DNA of 64,000 nt, from contig NZ_JAFCJT010000011.1 of NCBI RefSeq assembly GCF_018130785.1, positions 1 through 64,000 of the forward strand. The letters are read 5' to 3'. Position numbers and translations under genes: made by a program. Positions within the stretch are counted from its first letter, which is position 1. Each line of letters starts with the position of its first letter. The stretch comes from Bradyrhizobium liaoningense (GTDB taxonomy: Bacteria > Pseudomonadota > Alphaproteobacteria > Rhizobiales > Xanthobacteraceae). A model generated the notes under the pieces. The model ran no database searches. It saw only the letters and a program-made list of their open reading frames with translations, and was not told where the DNA came from. This document shows, one piece after another, positions 35,683-44,028 of the stretch.

Positions 35683-35908
35683 GACAGGCCTGTCCTCAAG
35701 CTCTCATCCAGAGGAAACGTGCCAGCGCGAAATAGCTGCTCGTCGCGCACAGCTGCGCGTCAATCGGCAGTGGGGAACAGCGGGCGCATTGCTTTCAAAT
35801 CATCGCAGCGCCGCGACATCGTATTCCATGTGACAGTCAGTCACATCTTGGCGCTTTTGCAAATTCGCACGGTTTTGTAACGCACTTCGGAAGGACGTGC
35901 GGTTCCGC

Positions 35909-36631
35909 TCAAGCCCGCCGCATCAGCCTCAGCGAGGCCGCAAGGCGCAGGCTGCGCTTGCCGGCGAGCGCGATGCCTTCGAGCTCGCCGCTCTCCGCCG
36001 TGCAAGTCCCGGAGAAACCAATCCCGACCTCATTGCCGCCGAAGACGGGATTTTCGCCCTTCGCCGGCGTGTGTTCCTGGTTGACGATCTCGCCCTTCCA
36101 GCGGCCCTCCTCCGAGGAATAGGAACCGAGGTAGTAGAAGAACGCATCGCCGCCGAGGATGCGGCCGTCCATCAGCAACATCACGCCGGAGAGCCCGGCA
36201 TCGACGCCGTCGAGCGTGCGCAGACGGATCGCATAGAGCCCGTTGGCGATCCCGCCCGGCCCGACCGCGCCGCGCGGCGGCAGCGCCTCGTCGTCGAGCG
36301 GCGCGAGGTTTGCCCAGAACACGCTGTCGGGCATCGGATCGGCCTTGCCCTCGAGATCGGCCTTGCCCTCGAGCAGGATCGTCGATCCCTCCATCCTGCC
36401 GCGGACCTTGATCGCGGCCACGTCGGTGCCCATCAGCGGCTTGTAGTTGGGATCGTCATTGTGGCGTTCGGTGATGACGTTGGCCTCGATCGCGCCGTCC
36501 CTGACGTCGTAAGTCCCGAGATGCGCGAAGGCGGAATTGCCGCCCAGCATCTTGCCATCGTGCAGGCACATGATGCTGCGGCCGAACGCGCCGCCAACGC
36601 CGTATTCAACTTTGTAGAGTCCGTCCAGCAA
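35909..36631 (-). CDS. GrlR-family-like protein with two tandem domains (copy 1)
   Basis: About 240 residues made of two similar halves. The first contains 'LDGLYKVEYG' then 'GKMLGGNSAFAHLGTY'; the second contains 'ANGLYAIRLRTLDG' then 'GRILGGDAFFYYLGSY'. This GLY...GxMxGG...GxY pattern resembles GrlR, the T3SS regulator fold (one domain in E. coli). It is clearly paralogous to the protein at 39313-40014. The start is uncertain: TTG at 36631 fits the paralog's N-terminus, but an upstream TTG at 36658 is open. Function unknown; negative regulation by protein binding is possible from the fold. Confidence 0.7.
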   Translation of the reverse strand: MLDGLYKVEYGVGGAFGRSIMCLHDGKMLGGNSAFAHLGTYDVRDGAIEANVITERHNDDPNYKPLMGTDVAAIKVRGRMEGSTILLEGKADLEGKADPMPDSVFWANLAPLDDEALPPRGAVGPGGIANGLYAIRLRTLDGVDAGLSGVMLLMDGRILGGDAFFYYLGSYSSEEGRWKGEIVNQEHTPAKGENPVFGGNEVGIGFSGTCTAESGELEGIALAGKRSLRLAASLRLMRRA

Positions 36632-36902
36632 TGTCTTGAGCCCGCAAAATCGGAACAAAATCGGAAAAAGAATCGCGGGCTACCTAGCACTGTCGCCACA
36701 CCGAAGCCATCCGGCTTTTCCGCGCAGGGCCGGGAGCGGAGCCCACTCGCCGCATGATGCCATCATGCCCCTGTTTTGCCCGACGGGTCAATCGGTTTTT
36801 CGCAAAATCCGTAAAGACGCGATTTCAACCACTTGGCTACTGTGCATGGGGTTGTTTTTCGACTTTTTTGTCTGACCTGCCCGGAGCAGCCCACCTCACG
36901 CG

Positions 36903-37052
36903 CTAGTGACGCTTGAAATACTGCACTTCGCGCTCGTGCTTCTCGGCCGCCGCGCGGCTCCTGAACGTGCCGAGGTTGCGGCGCTTGCCGGTCTTGGGAT
37001 TCACCTTGCGTGAATAGAGGCGGTATTCGCCGGATGCCAGTTTGCGGATCAT
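36903..37052 (-). CDS. small basic hypothetical protein, 49 residues
   Basis: A very good ribosome site (GGGAGG) precedes the ATG at 37052. The sequence is rich in Lys/Arg ('YRLYSRKVNPKTGKRRNLG', 'RAAAEKHEREVQYFKRH'), suggesting nucleic-acid or ribosome contact. I recognise no named family, but the composition and start are those of a real gene. A divergent gene starts about 100 bases away. Confidence 0.7.
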   Translation of the reverse strand: MIRKLASGEYRLYSRKVNPKTGKRRNLGTFRSRAAAEKHEREVQYFKRH

Positions 37053-37153
37053 GATGGGGCCTCCCGCTCGTTGTGGTTCAACGGCCCGTGCCGGAGCTGG
37101 TTCCTCCTTGAGGTTCGTTCGAACCCGCCGGCGCGAGTTCACGACAAAGGGGC

Positions 37154-37612
37154 ATGGACCAGATACAACCATCAGCCGAGGAACTGATCGCCGCGATCGT
37201 CGCCAGCGCAGCGAAGCAGCCGCTGCTTGATGCGGCCTTCGAACTCTGGCGCTGGCGCTACCGATTGGATTCGATCGAGCGGCGTCCGACCGCCGAGGAG
37301 GTCCGCGTCAATCGCACCCTCACGCCCGAGCAGATCAGCGCGAAATATTGCCACGACCGCGATCATGCCCATGAAGGGCCGATGTTCGGCCATGTGAAGC
37401 GCGCCCATCCGCGAGCCAGTGACGATGCGATCCGGCAGGCCATCATCACCGCCGTCAAATTCGAGGGCGCGGCCGAGGCACATTTCAACTGGGACGGCGA
37501 TTTCTGGGACTGCATCGTGCGCGCGGTGGCACAGGCGGCCGCGCAATATCCCGACTTTCTCGAGACGACCTACCGCGACGCCCGCAACAATCTCGCCTAT
37601 TACATGAAGTAG
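37154..37612 (+). CDS. conserved hypothetical protein, 152 residues
   Basis: Soluble and helical, rich in His, Tyr and Trp ('FELWRWRYRLDSIERR', 'CHDRDHAHEGPMFGHV', 'HFNWDGDFWDCIVRAV'). No signal peptide or known motif is seen. Codon use is typical of the host. It lies between a small basic protein gene and an inverted-repeat element and has no clear operon partner. Confidence 0.7.
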   Translation: MDQIQPSAEELIAAIVASAAKQPLLDAAFELWRWRYRLDSIERRPTAEEVRVNRTLTPEQISAKYCHDRDHAHEGPMFGHVKRAHPRASDDAIRQAIITAVKFEGAAEAHFNWDGDFWDCIVRAVAQAAAQYPDFLETTYRDARNNLAYYMK

Positions 37613-37631
37613 TCGGAGTATCGACCACGCC

Positions 37632-37746
37632 CGTCATTGCGAGGAGCCCGCGACAAAATTGCGAAGTAGTTTGGCGCTGGAGATGAAGCAATCCAGAGTC
37701 CTGCCACGTTGACAGTCCGGATTGCTTCGCTGCGCTCGCAATGACG
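37632..37746. repeat. palindromic intergenic repeat (CGTCATTGCGA ends)
   Basis: The ends CGTCATTGCGA (37632-37642) and TCGCAATGACG (37736-37746) are exact inverted copies. The inner arms GAAGCAATCC (37685-37694) and GGATTGCTTC (37719-37728) also match exactly. The element fills the convergent gap before the Sel1-repeat gene. It belongs to a third family, different from those at 7537 and 7633. Confidence 0.8.
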
Positions 37747-37756
37747 TCGGAGCAAG

Positions 37757-38578
37757 TTAGAAGCACAGCGTGGTGACGAGCTTGCCCTGCTTGTCCTTGA
37801 TCGCATAGGGACAGCGGATCCGCTCCAGCGCCTTCTTGGCGTCCTCGTCGCCGAGCGCGGCAGCGCGCTCGTAATAGGCCTTTGCGGCGTCCTTGTCCTT
37901 CGCGCCGCCACGGCCGTCCTGCGCGAAGGCGCCCATCCGCTCCAGCGCGCCGGGATGGTTTTGCGCCGCCGCCTTCTCGAACATCGCGCGCGCCGCGACG
38001 TCGTCCCTCTCGCCGCCGTTGCCGTTGGAGAGCATCAGGCCGAGCTGATACTGCGCCTCCGCGTTGGTCTCGGCCGCCCTGCCGAGCAGCGCGCGCGCCT
38101 GTGCGGGATCGGCCGGCGCACCACCGCCGGCGCCGCCGAGCGCGGCAAGATTGCTGACACCGCGGGGATTGCCGGCCTGCGCCGCCCGCTCGAACAGCTT
38201 TCGCGCTTGTGCTTCGTCTTTCGCAACACCGGAGCCGGTGCCGTAGGCGACGCCGAGCTCGACCATCGCGGCGCTCGAGCCCTTGTCGGCCGCCTTGCGC
38301 CAGGCGGCGATCGCCTCCGCCGTCTGCCGGTTGGCGGCATAGGCGCGGCCGAGCGCGAACATCGCCCGCCGCGAGGATGACGCGGCCTGCTTGCAGAACT
38401 TGACGGCGGTCGCAACGTCGGACGGAGCGATCTCCGCCACGCCTCTCACGTCGGCCGGCTTGTCGGGATCGCTGGGATCGGCCGCGACCCGGTCACACAG
38501 GACGAGATCGGCCGATTGGGCCTGCGCCGATAACGGCGCGGCAAGCGCGAGGAGGATGGCAAGGAGACAAGTCCGCAT
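37757..38578 (-). CDS. Sel1-repeat (SLR) secreted protein
   Basis: 273 residues. A signal peptide (MRTCLLAILLALAAPLSAQAQ) is followed by about five Sel1 repeats of the form AxxxLGxxYxxGxGVxxDxxxAxxxFxxAAxxG, for example 'ELGVAYGTGSGVAKDEAQA' and 'AQYQLGLMLSNGNGGERDD'. Secreted SLR proteins often act as scaffolds for protein contacts in the periplasm. The partner is unknown. The start is placed at the ATG beginning the signal peptide; upstream in-frame sequence is not protein-like. Confidence 0.85.
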   Translation of the reverse strand: MRTCLLAILLALAAPLSAQAQSADLVLCDRVAADPSDPDKPADVRGVAEIAPSDVATAVKFCKQAASSSRRAMFALGRAYAANRQTAEAIAAWRKAADKGSSAAMVELGVAYGTGSGVAKDEAQARKLFERAAQAGNPRGVSNLAALGGAGGGAPADPAQARALLGRAAETNAEAQYQLGLMLSNGNGGERDDVAARAMFEKAAAQNHPGALERMGAFAQDGRGGAKDKDAAKAYYERAAALGDEDAKKALERIRCPYAIKDKQGKLVTTLCF

Positions 38579-38610
38579 GGGCACTACGTTGCGTCTCTGC
38601 CCCGGCAAAT

Positions 38611-39294
38611 TCAAGGCTCGAGCCCCGATTGGCGCAGCACCGGGACGACGTCCGGCGATGCCAGATAGCGCAGCAGCCGATCGGCCGCTTCGGCATGTTT
38701 GGCGTTGGCCACGCGGCCGGCGGAGAACACGGCCGGTGTCTGCAAATCGTGCGGAATGGGGCCTACGACCTCGATGCCGTCGACCTGCTTCAGCTCGCTG
38801 ATCTGCTGCACGGCGAGGTCGGCCTCGCCATTCACGAGCCGCTCCGCCGTGAAGCCCTGCTCGACGATCGTGGCCTTGGCGTTGATCTCGGCCGCGATGC
38901 CCCATCGCTCAATCAGCTGGGCGAAATAGACACCGCTTGCGCCCAGCCGCGAATAGGCGACGGACCGCGCCGCGAGCAGTGTTTTGCGGAGCGCGGCTTC
39001 GCCGCCGATATCGGGATGCGCCTGCCCTGCCCGCACGGCAATGCCGACGAAGGAGCGCGCCAGATCGGCCGCGCTCTCGGCGATCACGCGGCCCTCGCCG
39101 ATCATCTCGTCGAGCCCCTCGCGGGTGAGGATGACGAGATCGGCGGCCTCGCCGGCACGCAGGCGCTTGAGCAGTGCCAGGGTTGGCGCGAAGTCGGCAT
39201 CGACATGGATGCCCGATGCGCTCTCGAAGGCGGAGGACAGGCTGCGCATCGCGCCCATCAGGCCGAGCGTCGAGAGCATGCGAATTTTTTCCAT
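38611..39294 (-). CDS. substrate-binding protein of the ModA/PBP-II fold, no signal peptide
   Basis: 227 residues. The body matches the molybdate-type binding fold ('SGIHVDADFAPTLALLKRLRAGEAADLVILT', in parts; 'SVAYSRLGASGVYFAQLIERWG'). No hydrophobic signal is seen at the N-terminus (MEKIRMLSTLGLMGAM). It may therefore stay in the cytoplasm as a sensor or ligand-binding subunit. No permease or ATPase is adjacent. It lies between the Sel1 protein and the second tandem-GrlR-like gene, all on the minus strand. Confidence 0.75.
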   Translation of the reverse strand: MEKIRMLSTLGLMGAMRSLSSAFESASGIHVDADFAPTLALLKRLRAGEAADLVILTREGLDEMIGEGRVIAESAADLARSFVGIAVRAGQAHPDIGGEAALRKTLLAARSVAYSRLGASGVYFAQLIERWGIAAEINAKATIVEQGFTAERLVNGEADLAVQQISELKQVDGIEVVGPIPHDLQTPAVFSAGRVANAKHAEAADRLLRYLASPDVVPVLRQSGLEP

Positions 39295-39312
39295 GGGCTA
39301 TTCCTGTAGCGG

Positions 39313-40014
39313 TCAGGCGCGGTGCATCAGCTTGAGCGCGGCGGTCAGGCGCAGGCTGCGCTTGCCGGCGAGCGCCGTTGCCTCCAGCACCGCCTGCTCT
39401 GCATCATAGCTGCCGGAGAAACCGATGCCGACCTCGTGGCCGCCGAAGATCGGATCGTCCTTGGCCGGCGTGTGCTCCTGGTTGAGGATCTGGCCCTTCC
39501 AGCGGCCATTCGCGGCGGTGTAGCTGCCGAGATAGTAGAACGCGGCGTCGCCACCGAGGATACGGCCCTGGTTGAGCAGCATCACGCCGGTGAGACCGCC
39601 GTCGACGCCGTCGAGCATGCGCAGGTGAACCGAATAGAGACCGTCGGTGATGCCGGCCTCGCCGACGCCGCCCGCGATCGGCACCTCGTCTTCGGTGATC
39701 GGCGTCATCACCGACTGGAAGGGCACGCCGGGCAGCTCTTTCAGCTCGCCCTTGAAGCGATAGAGATCGCCATCGGCCCAGCCCTTCGCAAGCAAGGTCG
39801 CATCGTCGGTGCCGGCCATGGCGCGATAGTTCGGGTCCGGGTTGTGGCGGACCGTCTTGATGACGATGTCGACGCCGCCTTCGGTCCTCTCATAGGTGCC
39901 GATATGGGCGAAGGCCGAATTGCCGCCCAGCATCTTGCCATTGCCGGCATGCATCACGCTCCGGCCGATACTGTCGCCGAGCTGAAATCGCACCTTGTAG
40001 AAGCCTTCAAACAC
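39313..40014 (-). CDS. GrlR-family-like protein with two tandem domains (copy 2)
   Basis: 233 residues, starting MFEGFYKVRFQLGD. The two halves carry 'GKMLGGNSAFAHIGTY' and 'GRILGGDAAFYYLGSY'. Whole stretches match copy 1, including 'VGIGFSGSYDAE', 'ALAGKRSLRLTAALKLMHRA' (copy 1: SLRLAASLRLMRRA) and 'NQEHTPAK'. The start is the ATG at 40014. The cytoplasmic fold is known for protein-protein regulation in T3SS; no T3SS genes lie here. The paralogs are 3 kb apart, with four or five unrelated genes between them. Confidence 0.75.
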   Translation of the reverse strand: MFEGFYKVRFQLGDSIGRSVMHAGNGKMLGGNSAFAHIGTYERTEGGVDIVIKTVRHNPDPNYRAMAGTDDATLLAKGWADGDLYRFKGELKELPGVPFQSVMTPITEDEVPIAGGVGEAGITDGLYSVHLRMLDGVDGGLTGVMLLNQGRILGGDAAFYYLGSYTAANGRWKGQILNQEHTPAKDDPIFGGHEVGIGFSGSYDAEQAVLEATALAGKRSLRLTAALKLMHRA

Positions 40015-40129
40015 CAGCCGTCCCCGGCCCTGCGCGCATCCAGAGGCACTCTATCCCGCTTTCGACGGCGATGGACAAGTTTCACGCGGACAAGCCTGGC
40101 AGGCCACAGGAACGCGCGTCATCAAAATG

Positions 40130-40164
40130 CAAAAATCCGCCGGAGCCTTGCAGCTCCGGCGGAT
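40130..40164 (-). terminator. intrinsic terminator of glnII
   Basis: A perfect 12-bp stem (40135-40146 with 40153-40164) with a 6-base loop is followed, on the minus strand, by a T-tract (the complement of 40131-40134). A second hairpin (40173-40181 with 40192-40200) lies between it and the stop codon. Confidence 0.9.
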
Positions 40165-40209
40165 TGAAGACCAACCCGGGCCAGCCCCCCAGCCCGGGTC
40201 GGGAGGATC

Positions 40210-41244
40210 TTAGGCCGCCGCCTTCTTGTCAGCCGGCACGGACGCGATCGTCTTCAGTATCTGCGAAGCGATCTGGTATGGGTCGCCCTGCGAGTTCGGA
40301 CGGCGGTCTTCCAGATAGCCCTTGTAGCCATTGTTGACGAAGGAGTGCGGCACGCGGATCGAAGCGCCGCGATCGGCAACGCCGTAGCTGAACTTGTTCC
40401 ACGGCGCGGTCTCGTGCTTGCCGGTCAGACGCTTGTCGTTGTCCGGGCCGTAGACGGCGATGTGGTCCATCAGGTTCTTGTCGAAGGCTGCCATCAGCGC
40501 CTCGAAGTACTCCTTGCCGCCGACCGTACGCATATACTCGGTCGAGAAGTTGGCGTGCATGCCGGACCCGTTCCAATCGGTGTCGCCGAGCGGCTTGCAG
40601 TGGAACTCGATGTCGATGCCGTACTTCTCGGTCAGGCGCAGCATCAGGTAGCGGGCCATCCACATTTCGTCAGCGGCCTTCTTGGAGCCCTTGCCGAAGA
40701 TCTGGAATTCCCACTGGCCCTTCGCGACTTCCGCGTTGATGCCTTCATGGTTGATGCCGGCCGCCAGGCAGAGGTCGAGATGCTCTTCGACGATCTTGCG
40801 GGCGACGTCGCCGACGTTCGAGAAGCCGACGCCGGTGTAGTACGGACCCTGCGGGGCCGGATAACCCGAGGCCGGGAAGCCGAGCGGACGGCCGTCCTTG
40901 TAGAAGAAGTATTCCTGCTCGAAGCCGAACCAGGCGCCGGCGTCATCGAGGATGGTGGCGCGCTTGTTGGAGGCGTGCGGGGTCTTGCCATCGGGCATCA
41001 TGACTTCGCACATCACGAGCACGCCGTTGGTGCGCGCGCCGTCCGGGAACACGGCGACCGGCTTCAGCACGCAATCGGAGCTGTGGCCTTCGGCCTGCTG
41101 CGTGGAGGAGCCATCGAAGCCCCAAAGCGGAAGCTGCTCGAGCGTCGGGAACGACGCGAATTCCTTGATCTGAGTTTTGCCGCGCAAGTTCGGAGTCGGC
41201 GTATATCCGTCGAGCCAGATGTACTCGAGCTTATACTTGGTCAT
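40210..41244 (-). CDS. glnII: glutamine synthetase II (eukaryotic type)
   Basis: 344 residues, ATP-dependent ligation of ammonium to glutamate in the cytoplasm. The N-terminus 'YKLEYIWLDGYTPTPNLRGKT' and the short length are diagnostic of the eukaryotic-type GSII that rhizobia carry besides GlnA. Metal and substrate motifs include 'WGFDGSSTQQA', 'FGFEQEYFF', 'GINAEVAKGQWEFQIF' and 'NGSGMHANFSTEY'. The NKRLTGKHET-type ATP region is present. GSII is NtrC-regulated and this gene has a textbook sigma54 promoter at 41328-41343. A gstI-like gene diverges from it. Confidence 0.97.
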   Translation of the reverse strand: MTKYKLEYIWLDGYTPTPNLRGKTQIKEFASFPTLEQLPLWGFDGSSTQQAEGHSSDCVLKPVAVFPDGARTNGVLVMCEVMMPDGKTPHASNKRATILDDAGAWFGFEQEYFFYKDGRPLGFPASGYPAPQGPYYTGVGFSNVGDVARKIVEEHLDLCLAAGINHEGINAEVAKGQWEFQIFGKGSKKAADEMWMARYLMLRLTEKYGIDIEFHCKPLGDTDWNGSGMHANFSTEYMRTVGGKEYFEALMAAFDKNLMDHIAVYGPDNDKRLTGKHETAPWNKFSYGVADRGASIRVPHSFVNNGYKGYLEDRRPNSQGDPYQIASQILKTIASVPADKKAAA

Positions 41245-41327
41245 TGAGCCTCTCTGTAGATGATGCGAAAGGTGGGGTTGAGAGCCCCGCACGTTTGTAC
41301 CCGGCCATCATCGGCCGACCCTCTACA

Positions 41328-41343
41328 AGCATTTTGCGTGCCA
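41328..41343 (-). promoter_or_regulatory. sigma54 (-24/-12) promoter of glnII
   Basis: On the minus strand the sequence is TGGCACGCAAAATGCT. It fits the -24/-12 consensus TGGCACG-N4-TTGC with correct spacing (GG at -24, GC at -12) and a single mismatch. The -12 GC is about 85 bases from the glnII ATG. Sigma54 holoenzyme needs an activator, here presumably NtrC. Confidence 0.9.
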
Positions 41344-41393
41344 AAAGGCCGCAGCGCGGGAGGTTTTCCACCGTCGCCGGGGTCGGCCTGCCC

Positions 41394-41434
41394 GCACCAA
41401 GCCTCCACAGCAGGGTGCGTCATAGACGCGCACC
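41394..41434. promoter_or_regulatory. candidate NtrC-type half-sites upstream of glnII
   Basis: GCACC occurs at 41394-41398 and 41430-41434 and GGTGC at 41414-41418. These are the half-site sequences of NtrC operators, placed 50-90 bases upstream of the sigma54 promoter. Spacing differs from the classical single palindrome, so the assignment is tentative. Confidence 0.4.
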
Positions 41435-41778
41435 TTCCCGTGAAGCTGCACTGCAAAAATCCCGCGGAAAACGCCTGATTCTGGAGCAGATGCCGCATTG
41501 CCGGAGGTTGCCGATGAAACGCGCATCAACGTCCGGCAATTTTTGCAAAGTCGGGCGCCCCTGCCTAGCAACCTTTGGAATGGCCCAGGCGTTAGCCACC
41601 GACATGGTGCCTTAGGGGGTGCAGAGGGTCACCTGCCTACAGATTGGGCAGCAACTGATTTCCTTTTCAGCACTTTCCAATTCGGGATCCGCGGCCGATA
41701 TGGGGAATCCAGTAACCACAATCGAACGAGTCGGGCGCACCATGGAGGCCAAGGCGCTTCGACCCAGGAGCAATCGCA

Positions 41779-41982
41779 ATGATGAATAATGGTCTGAGTC
41801 ATGGATCTGCGAAGATCTATCAATTCCCCGCCGGGGGCCGCGCGGCTCTCGCCGGACGCCGCTATGGCGAGACCCGTCTTCCTGCCGATCACGCTTCGCT
41901 TCCTGCGAACGTGTCGATCTGCAGCGACAGCTGGTACCACCAGGAAGCGGTCGACGAAGCAAAGCCCAAATGGGAACGCTGA
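41779..41982 (+). CDS. DUF2735/GstI-like small protein
   Basis: 67 residues, no signal peptide. The core 'SAKIYQFPAGGRAAL' followed by 'GRRYGETRLP' and a C-terminal 'SDSWYHQEAVDEAKPKWER' matches the DUF2735 family. In rhizobia this family includes GstI, a small protein that inhibits translation of glnII and is encoded just upstream of it in the opposite direction. The position here is the same. CAGGAG precedes the ATG at 41779 and a strong terminator follows. The functional link to GstI is by synteny and family memory. Confidence 0.75.
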   Translation: MMNNGLSHGSAKIYQFPAGGRAALAGRRYGETRLPADHASLPANVSICSDSWYHQEAVDEAKPKWER

Positions 41983-42042
41983 TGCCTATGGTCGGTGTAA
42001 TACCGCCGCGCTCGCGCAAGCGTCTAGCGGCAGTTTGAAAAA

Positions 42043-42073
42043 GGGTCGAAACAACGATGTTTCGGCCCTTTTT
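42043..42073 (+). terminator. intrinsic terminator after the gstI-like gene
   Basis: GGGTCGAAAC (42043-42052) pairs with GTTTCGGCCC (42059-42068) over a 6-base loop with one G-T pair. A run of five T follows directly. It lies about 60 bases after the stop codon. Confidence 0.9.
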
Positions 42074-42093
42074 GATTCCTGGTGGACTCCCGG

Positions 42094-42420
42094 CTAGAGC
42101 GCGGGCTTTTCGATCACCGCGCAGGCCGTGACCGGCCGCTTCAGATGCTTGACCGTGGTCGCGCCGGTCTTGCCGATCCTCAGCGTGATCCCTGCCCCCG
42201 AATAGCGCGTACCAGAAAACTCCAGCCGCTTCTTCAGCGTGACAGGTTCGCCGTCGATCTGGAGGAAGGCGCGTTTGTCATCGTCATAAAATCCCACGAT
42301 GAACTGCGTACCATCGGCGCAGCGATAGGTCCGGAACGTCTGCGCGTCCGCCTGTCCCGCACCGATAATTCCGCCCGACAGCATGGTGATCGCCAAAACA
42401 ATGGCCTTGTGCCGGCCCAT
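42094..42420 (-). CDS. MliC-family lysozyme inhibitor-like protein
   Basis: 108 residues with a signal peptide (ITMLSGGIIGAGQADAQ). The mature 80-residue domain 'YRCADGTQFIVGFYDDDKRAF' and '...KRLEFSGTRYSGAGITLRI' matches the MliC/PliC fold, an eight-stranded barrel that blocks C-type lysozyme. Two Cys (in YRCADG and VTACAV) could form its disulfide. The family is normally periplasmic or a lipoprotein; no lipobox is seen. The gene stands alone next to the gstI terminator. Confidence 0.82.
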   Translation of the reverse strand: MGRHKAIVLAITMLSGGIIGAGQADAQTFRTYRCADGTQFIVGFYDDDKRAFLQIDGEPVTLKKRLEFSGTRYSGAGITLRIGKTGATTVKHLKRPVTACAVIEKPAL

Positions 42421-42488
42421 GATTGCCCCCTGAATGCACGCAAGGACGCCGTAGTGCGCCCAGTGGAAACTTAACCCAAGCTGATCTC

Positions 42489-43232
42489 ATGCCAGATTCA
42501 CCTGCCCGTCACCTCGCCTTGCAAGGCGCCAGCAATTTTCGCGACCTCGGCGGCTATCCGACTTCGGATGGCCGCACCACGCTCTGGCGTCACATCTTTC
42601 GCTCCAACCATCTCGGCCAGCTCACGCCCGCCGACGTCGAGATCGTCCGCGGGCTGGGCGTGCGCAGTGCCTTCGATTTTCGCGGCGTCGAGGAGCGCGC
42701 GGCCGGCGTCTGCGCCGTGAACGAGATCACGGTGCATTCGCTGCCGATCGAGCCGACGGTCGTGGCCGCGCTGCGCGCCGAGCTTGCCGTGGGCAGGCTC
42801 ACCGCGCCGGTTGCGCTCGAACTCATGCGAGAATCCTATCGCAACTACGTCCGCCACAACACGACCAGTTTCCGTCTCCTGTTCGGCCATCTCCTGGAAG
42901 ACCGTGCGCCGCTGGTGATCCACTGCACCGCCGGCAAGGACCGCACCGGCTTTGCAAGCGCCCTGATCCTGCACGCGCTCGGCGTGGCCGACGACGTCAT
43001 TGCCGAGGACTACCTGTTGACCAACCAACACTACAGACGTGACGCATCGAACGCCTCCGATCTTCCCGCCGACGTCCTCGACGCGATCGGCAGCGTCGAG
43101 GCCTCGTATCTCGCTGCTGCTTTCGAGGCCGTCGGCAGCGAATATGGCGATCTCGAAACCTACTTGCGCGACGGCCTCAAGCTCGGCACACCGGAGCAGA
43201 CCGCGCTGAAGGCGCGTTATCTGCAATCGTAG
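42489..43232 (+). CDS. tyrosine/serine protein phosphatase (IphP-like)
   Basis: 247 residues. The N-terminus 'ASNFRDLGGYPTSDG' and the P-loop 'VIHCTAGKDRTGFASALIL' (Cys and Arg of CX5R intact) are those of the IphP/'tyrosine-protein phosphatase family protein' group. It dephosphorylates Tyr or Ser or possibly a phosphoinositide-like substrate in the cytoplasm; the target is unknown. The ATG at 42489 is chosen because the conserved part starts right after it. The SDR gene follows 23 bases downstream, so they may be co-transcribed. Confidence 0.9.
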   Translation: MPDSPARHLALQGASNFRDLGGYPTSDGRTTLWRHIFRSNHLGQLTPADVEIVRGLGVRSAFDFRGVEERAAGVCAVNEITVHSLPIEPTVVAALRAELAVGRLTAPVALELMRESYRNYVRHNTTSFRLLFGHLLEDRAPLVIHCTAGKDRTGFASALILHALGVADDVIAEDYLLTNQHYRRDASNASDLPADVLDAIGSVEASYLAAAFEAVGSEYGDLETYLRDGLKLGTPEQTALKARYLQS

Positions 43233-43255
43233 GCGGCCGTGCCGGGAGGACGACG

Positions 43256-43936
43256 ATGCAAGGCAAGGTTCTGATCGTGACGGGCGCGCTCGGCGCACTT
43301 GGCGAGGTTGTCGCCGAGACAGCGTTGGCGCGCGGCGCGCGTGTGGCCGGCATCGATCACGCGCCCTCGCAGATGTCAGCAACGCCCGAACGCATCGAGA
43401 TCGGCGCCGTCGATCTGTCCGACGCAGCACAGGCGAAGACGGCGGTCGAGGCGGCGGCAAAGCACTTCGGCAGGCTGGATGCGCTGATCAACATCGCCGG
43501 CGGCTTCGCGTTCGAGACGGTGGGCGATGGCGACATCAGGACGTGGCAGCGCATGCATGCGCTCAACGTGCTGACGGCGCTCAACACCTCGCGCGCGGCG
43601 CTGCCGCATCTCGCCGCGTCCGGGGCCGGCCGCATCGTCAATATCGGCGCCATGGGCGCGCTTCAGGCAGGTTCCGGCATGGCCCCCTATGCGGCGTCGA
43701 AAGCCGGCGTGCATCGCCTCACCGAGGCGCTTGCCAACGAGTGGAAAGGCAAGGTGACCGTGAACGCGGTGCTGCCGTCGATCATCGACACCAAGGCCAA
43801 CCGCGCCGACATGCCGAAAGCGGATTTCTCCAAATGGGTGACGCCGCAGGAGCTCGCCGAGGTGATCCTGTTCCTGGTCAGCGATGCCGCGAGCGGCGTC
43901 ACCGGCGCGCTGATCCCGGTCGGCGGGCGGGTGTAG
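43256..43936 (+). CDS. short-chain dehydrogenase/reductase (classical SDR)
   Basis: 226 residues, cytoplasmic. The cofactor motif is 'TGALGALGEVVAE' and 'NIAGGFAFE' is the NNAG-like segment. The catalytic triad is Ser-absent-looking in 'VNIGAMGAL' and then the Tyr-Lys pair 'APYAASKAG'. The usual active-site Ser is replaced by Gly/Ala here, a variation found in some reductase-like SDRs. The substrate is unknown. It probably shares a transcript with the phosphatase upstream. Confidence 0.9.
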   Translation: MQGKVLIVTGALGALGEVVAETALARGARVAGIDHAPSQMSATPERIEIGAVDLSDAAQAKTAVEAAAKHFGRLDALINIAGGFAFETVGDGDIRTWQRMHALNVLTALNTSRAALPHLAASGAGRIVNIGAMGALQAGSGMAPYAASKAGVHRLTEALANEWKGKVTVNAVLPSIIDTKANRADMPKADFSKWVTPQELAEVILFLVSDAASGVTGALIPVGGRV

Positions 43937-44028
43937 TCGCAGTTCTGGTCTGATGCGCCCCGCTCCGATTCAATCGGAGCCGGGAAGGCTCTAGACTGCT
44001 CGCAACTGATTCTCCGATCGGACCTGCC

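Larger units (their letters stand above)
41245..41778. other. 534-base divergent regulatory region (glnII / gstI-like)
   Basis: It holds the glnII sigma54 promoter, candidate NtrC half-sites and, at the right end, the promoter area and CAGGAG ribosome site of the gstI-like gene. No further gene is seen. A long untranslated leader for either gene is possible. Confidence 0.6.

Noticed and set aside
36660..36900. AT-richer gap with 'ccccctgttttgcccgacgggtca'-like sequence
   Set aside because: It looks like an intergenic repeat known from memory in Bradyrhizobium, but no inverted structure is clear enough in this window to call it.
41480..41580. Other GG/GC pairs upstream of glnII as sigma54 promoters
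   Set aside because: Spacing between GG and GC is wrong; only 41328-41343 fits.
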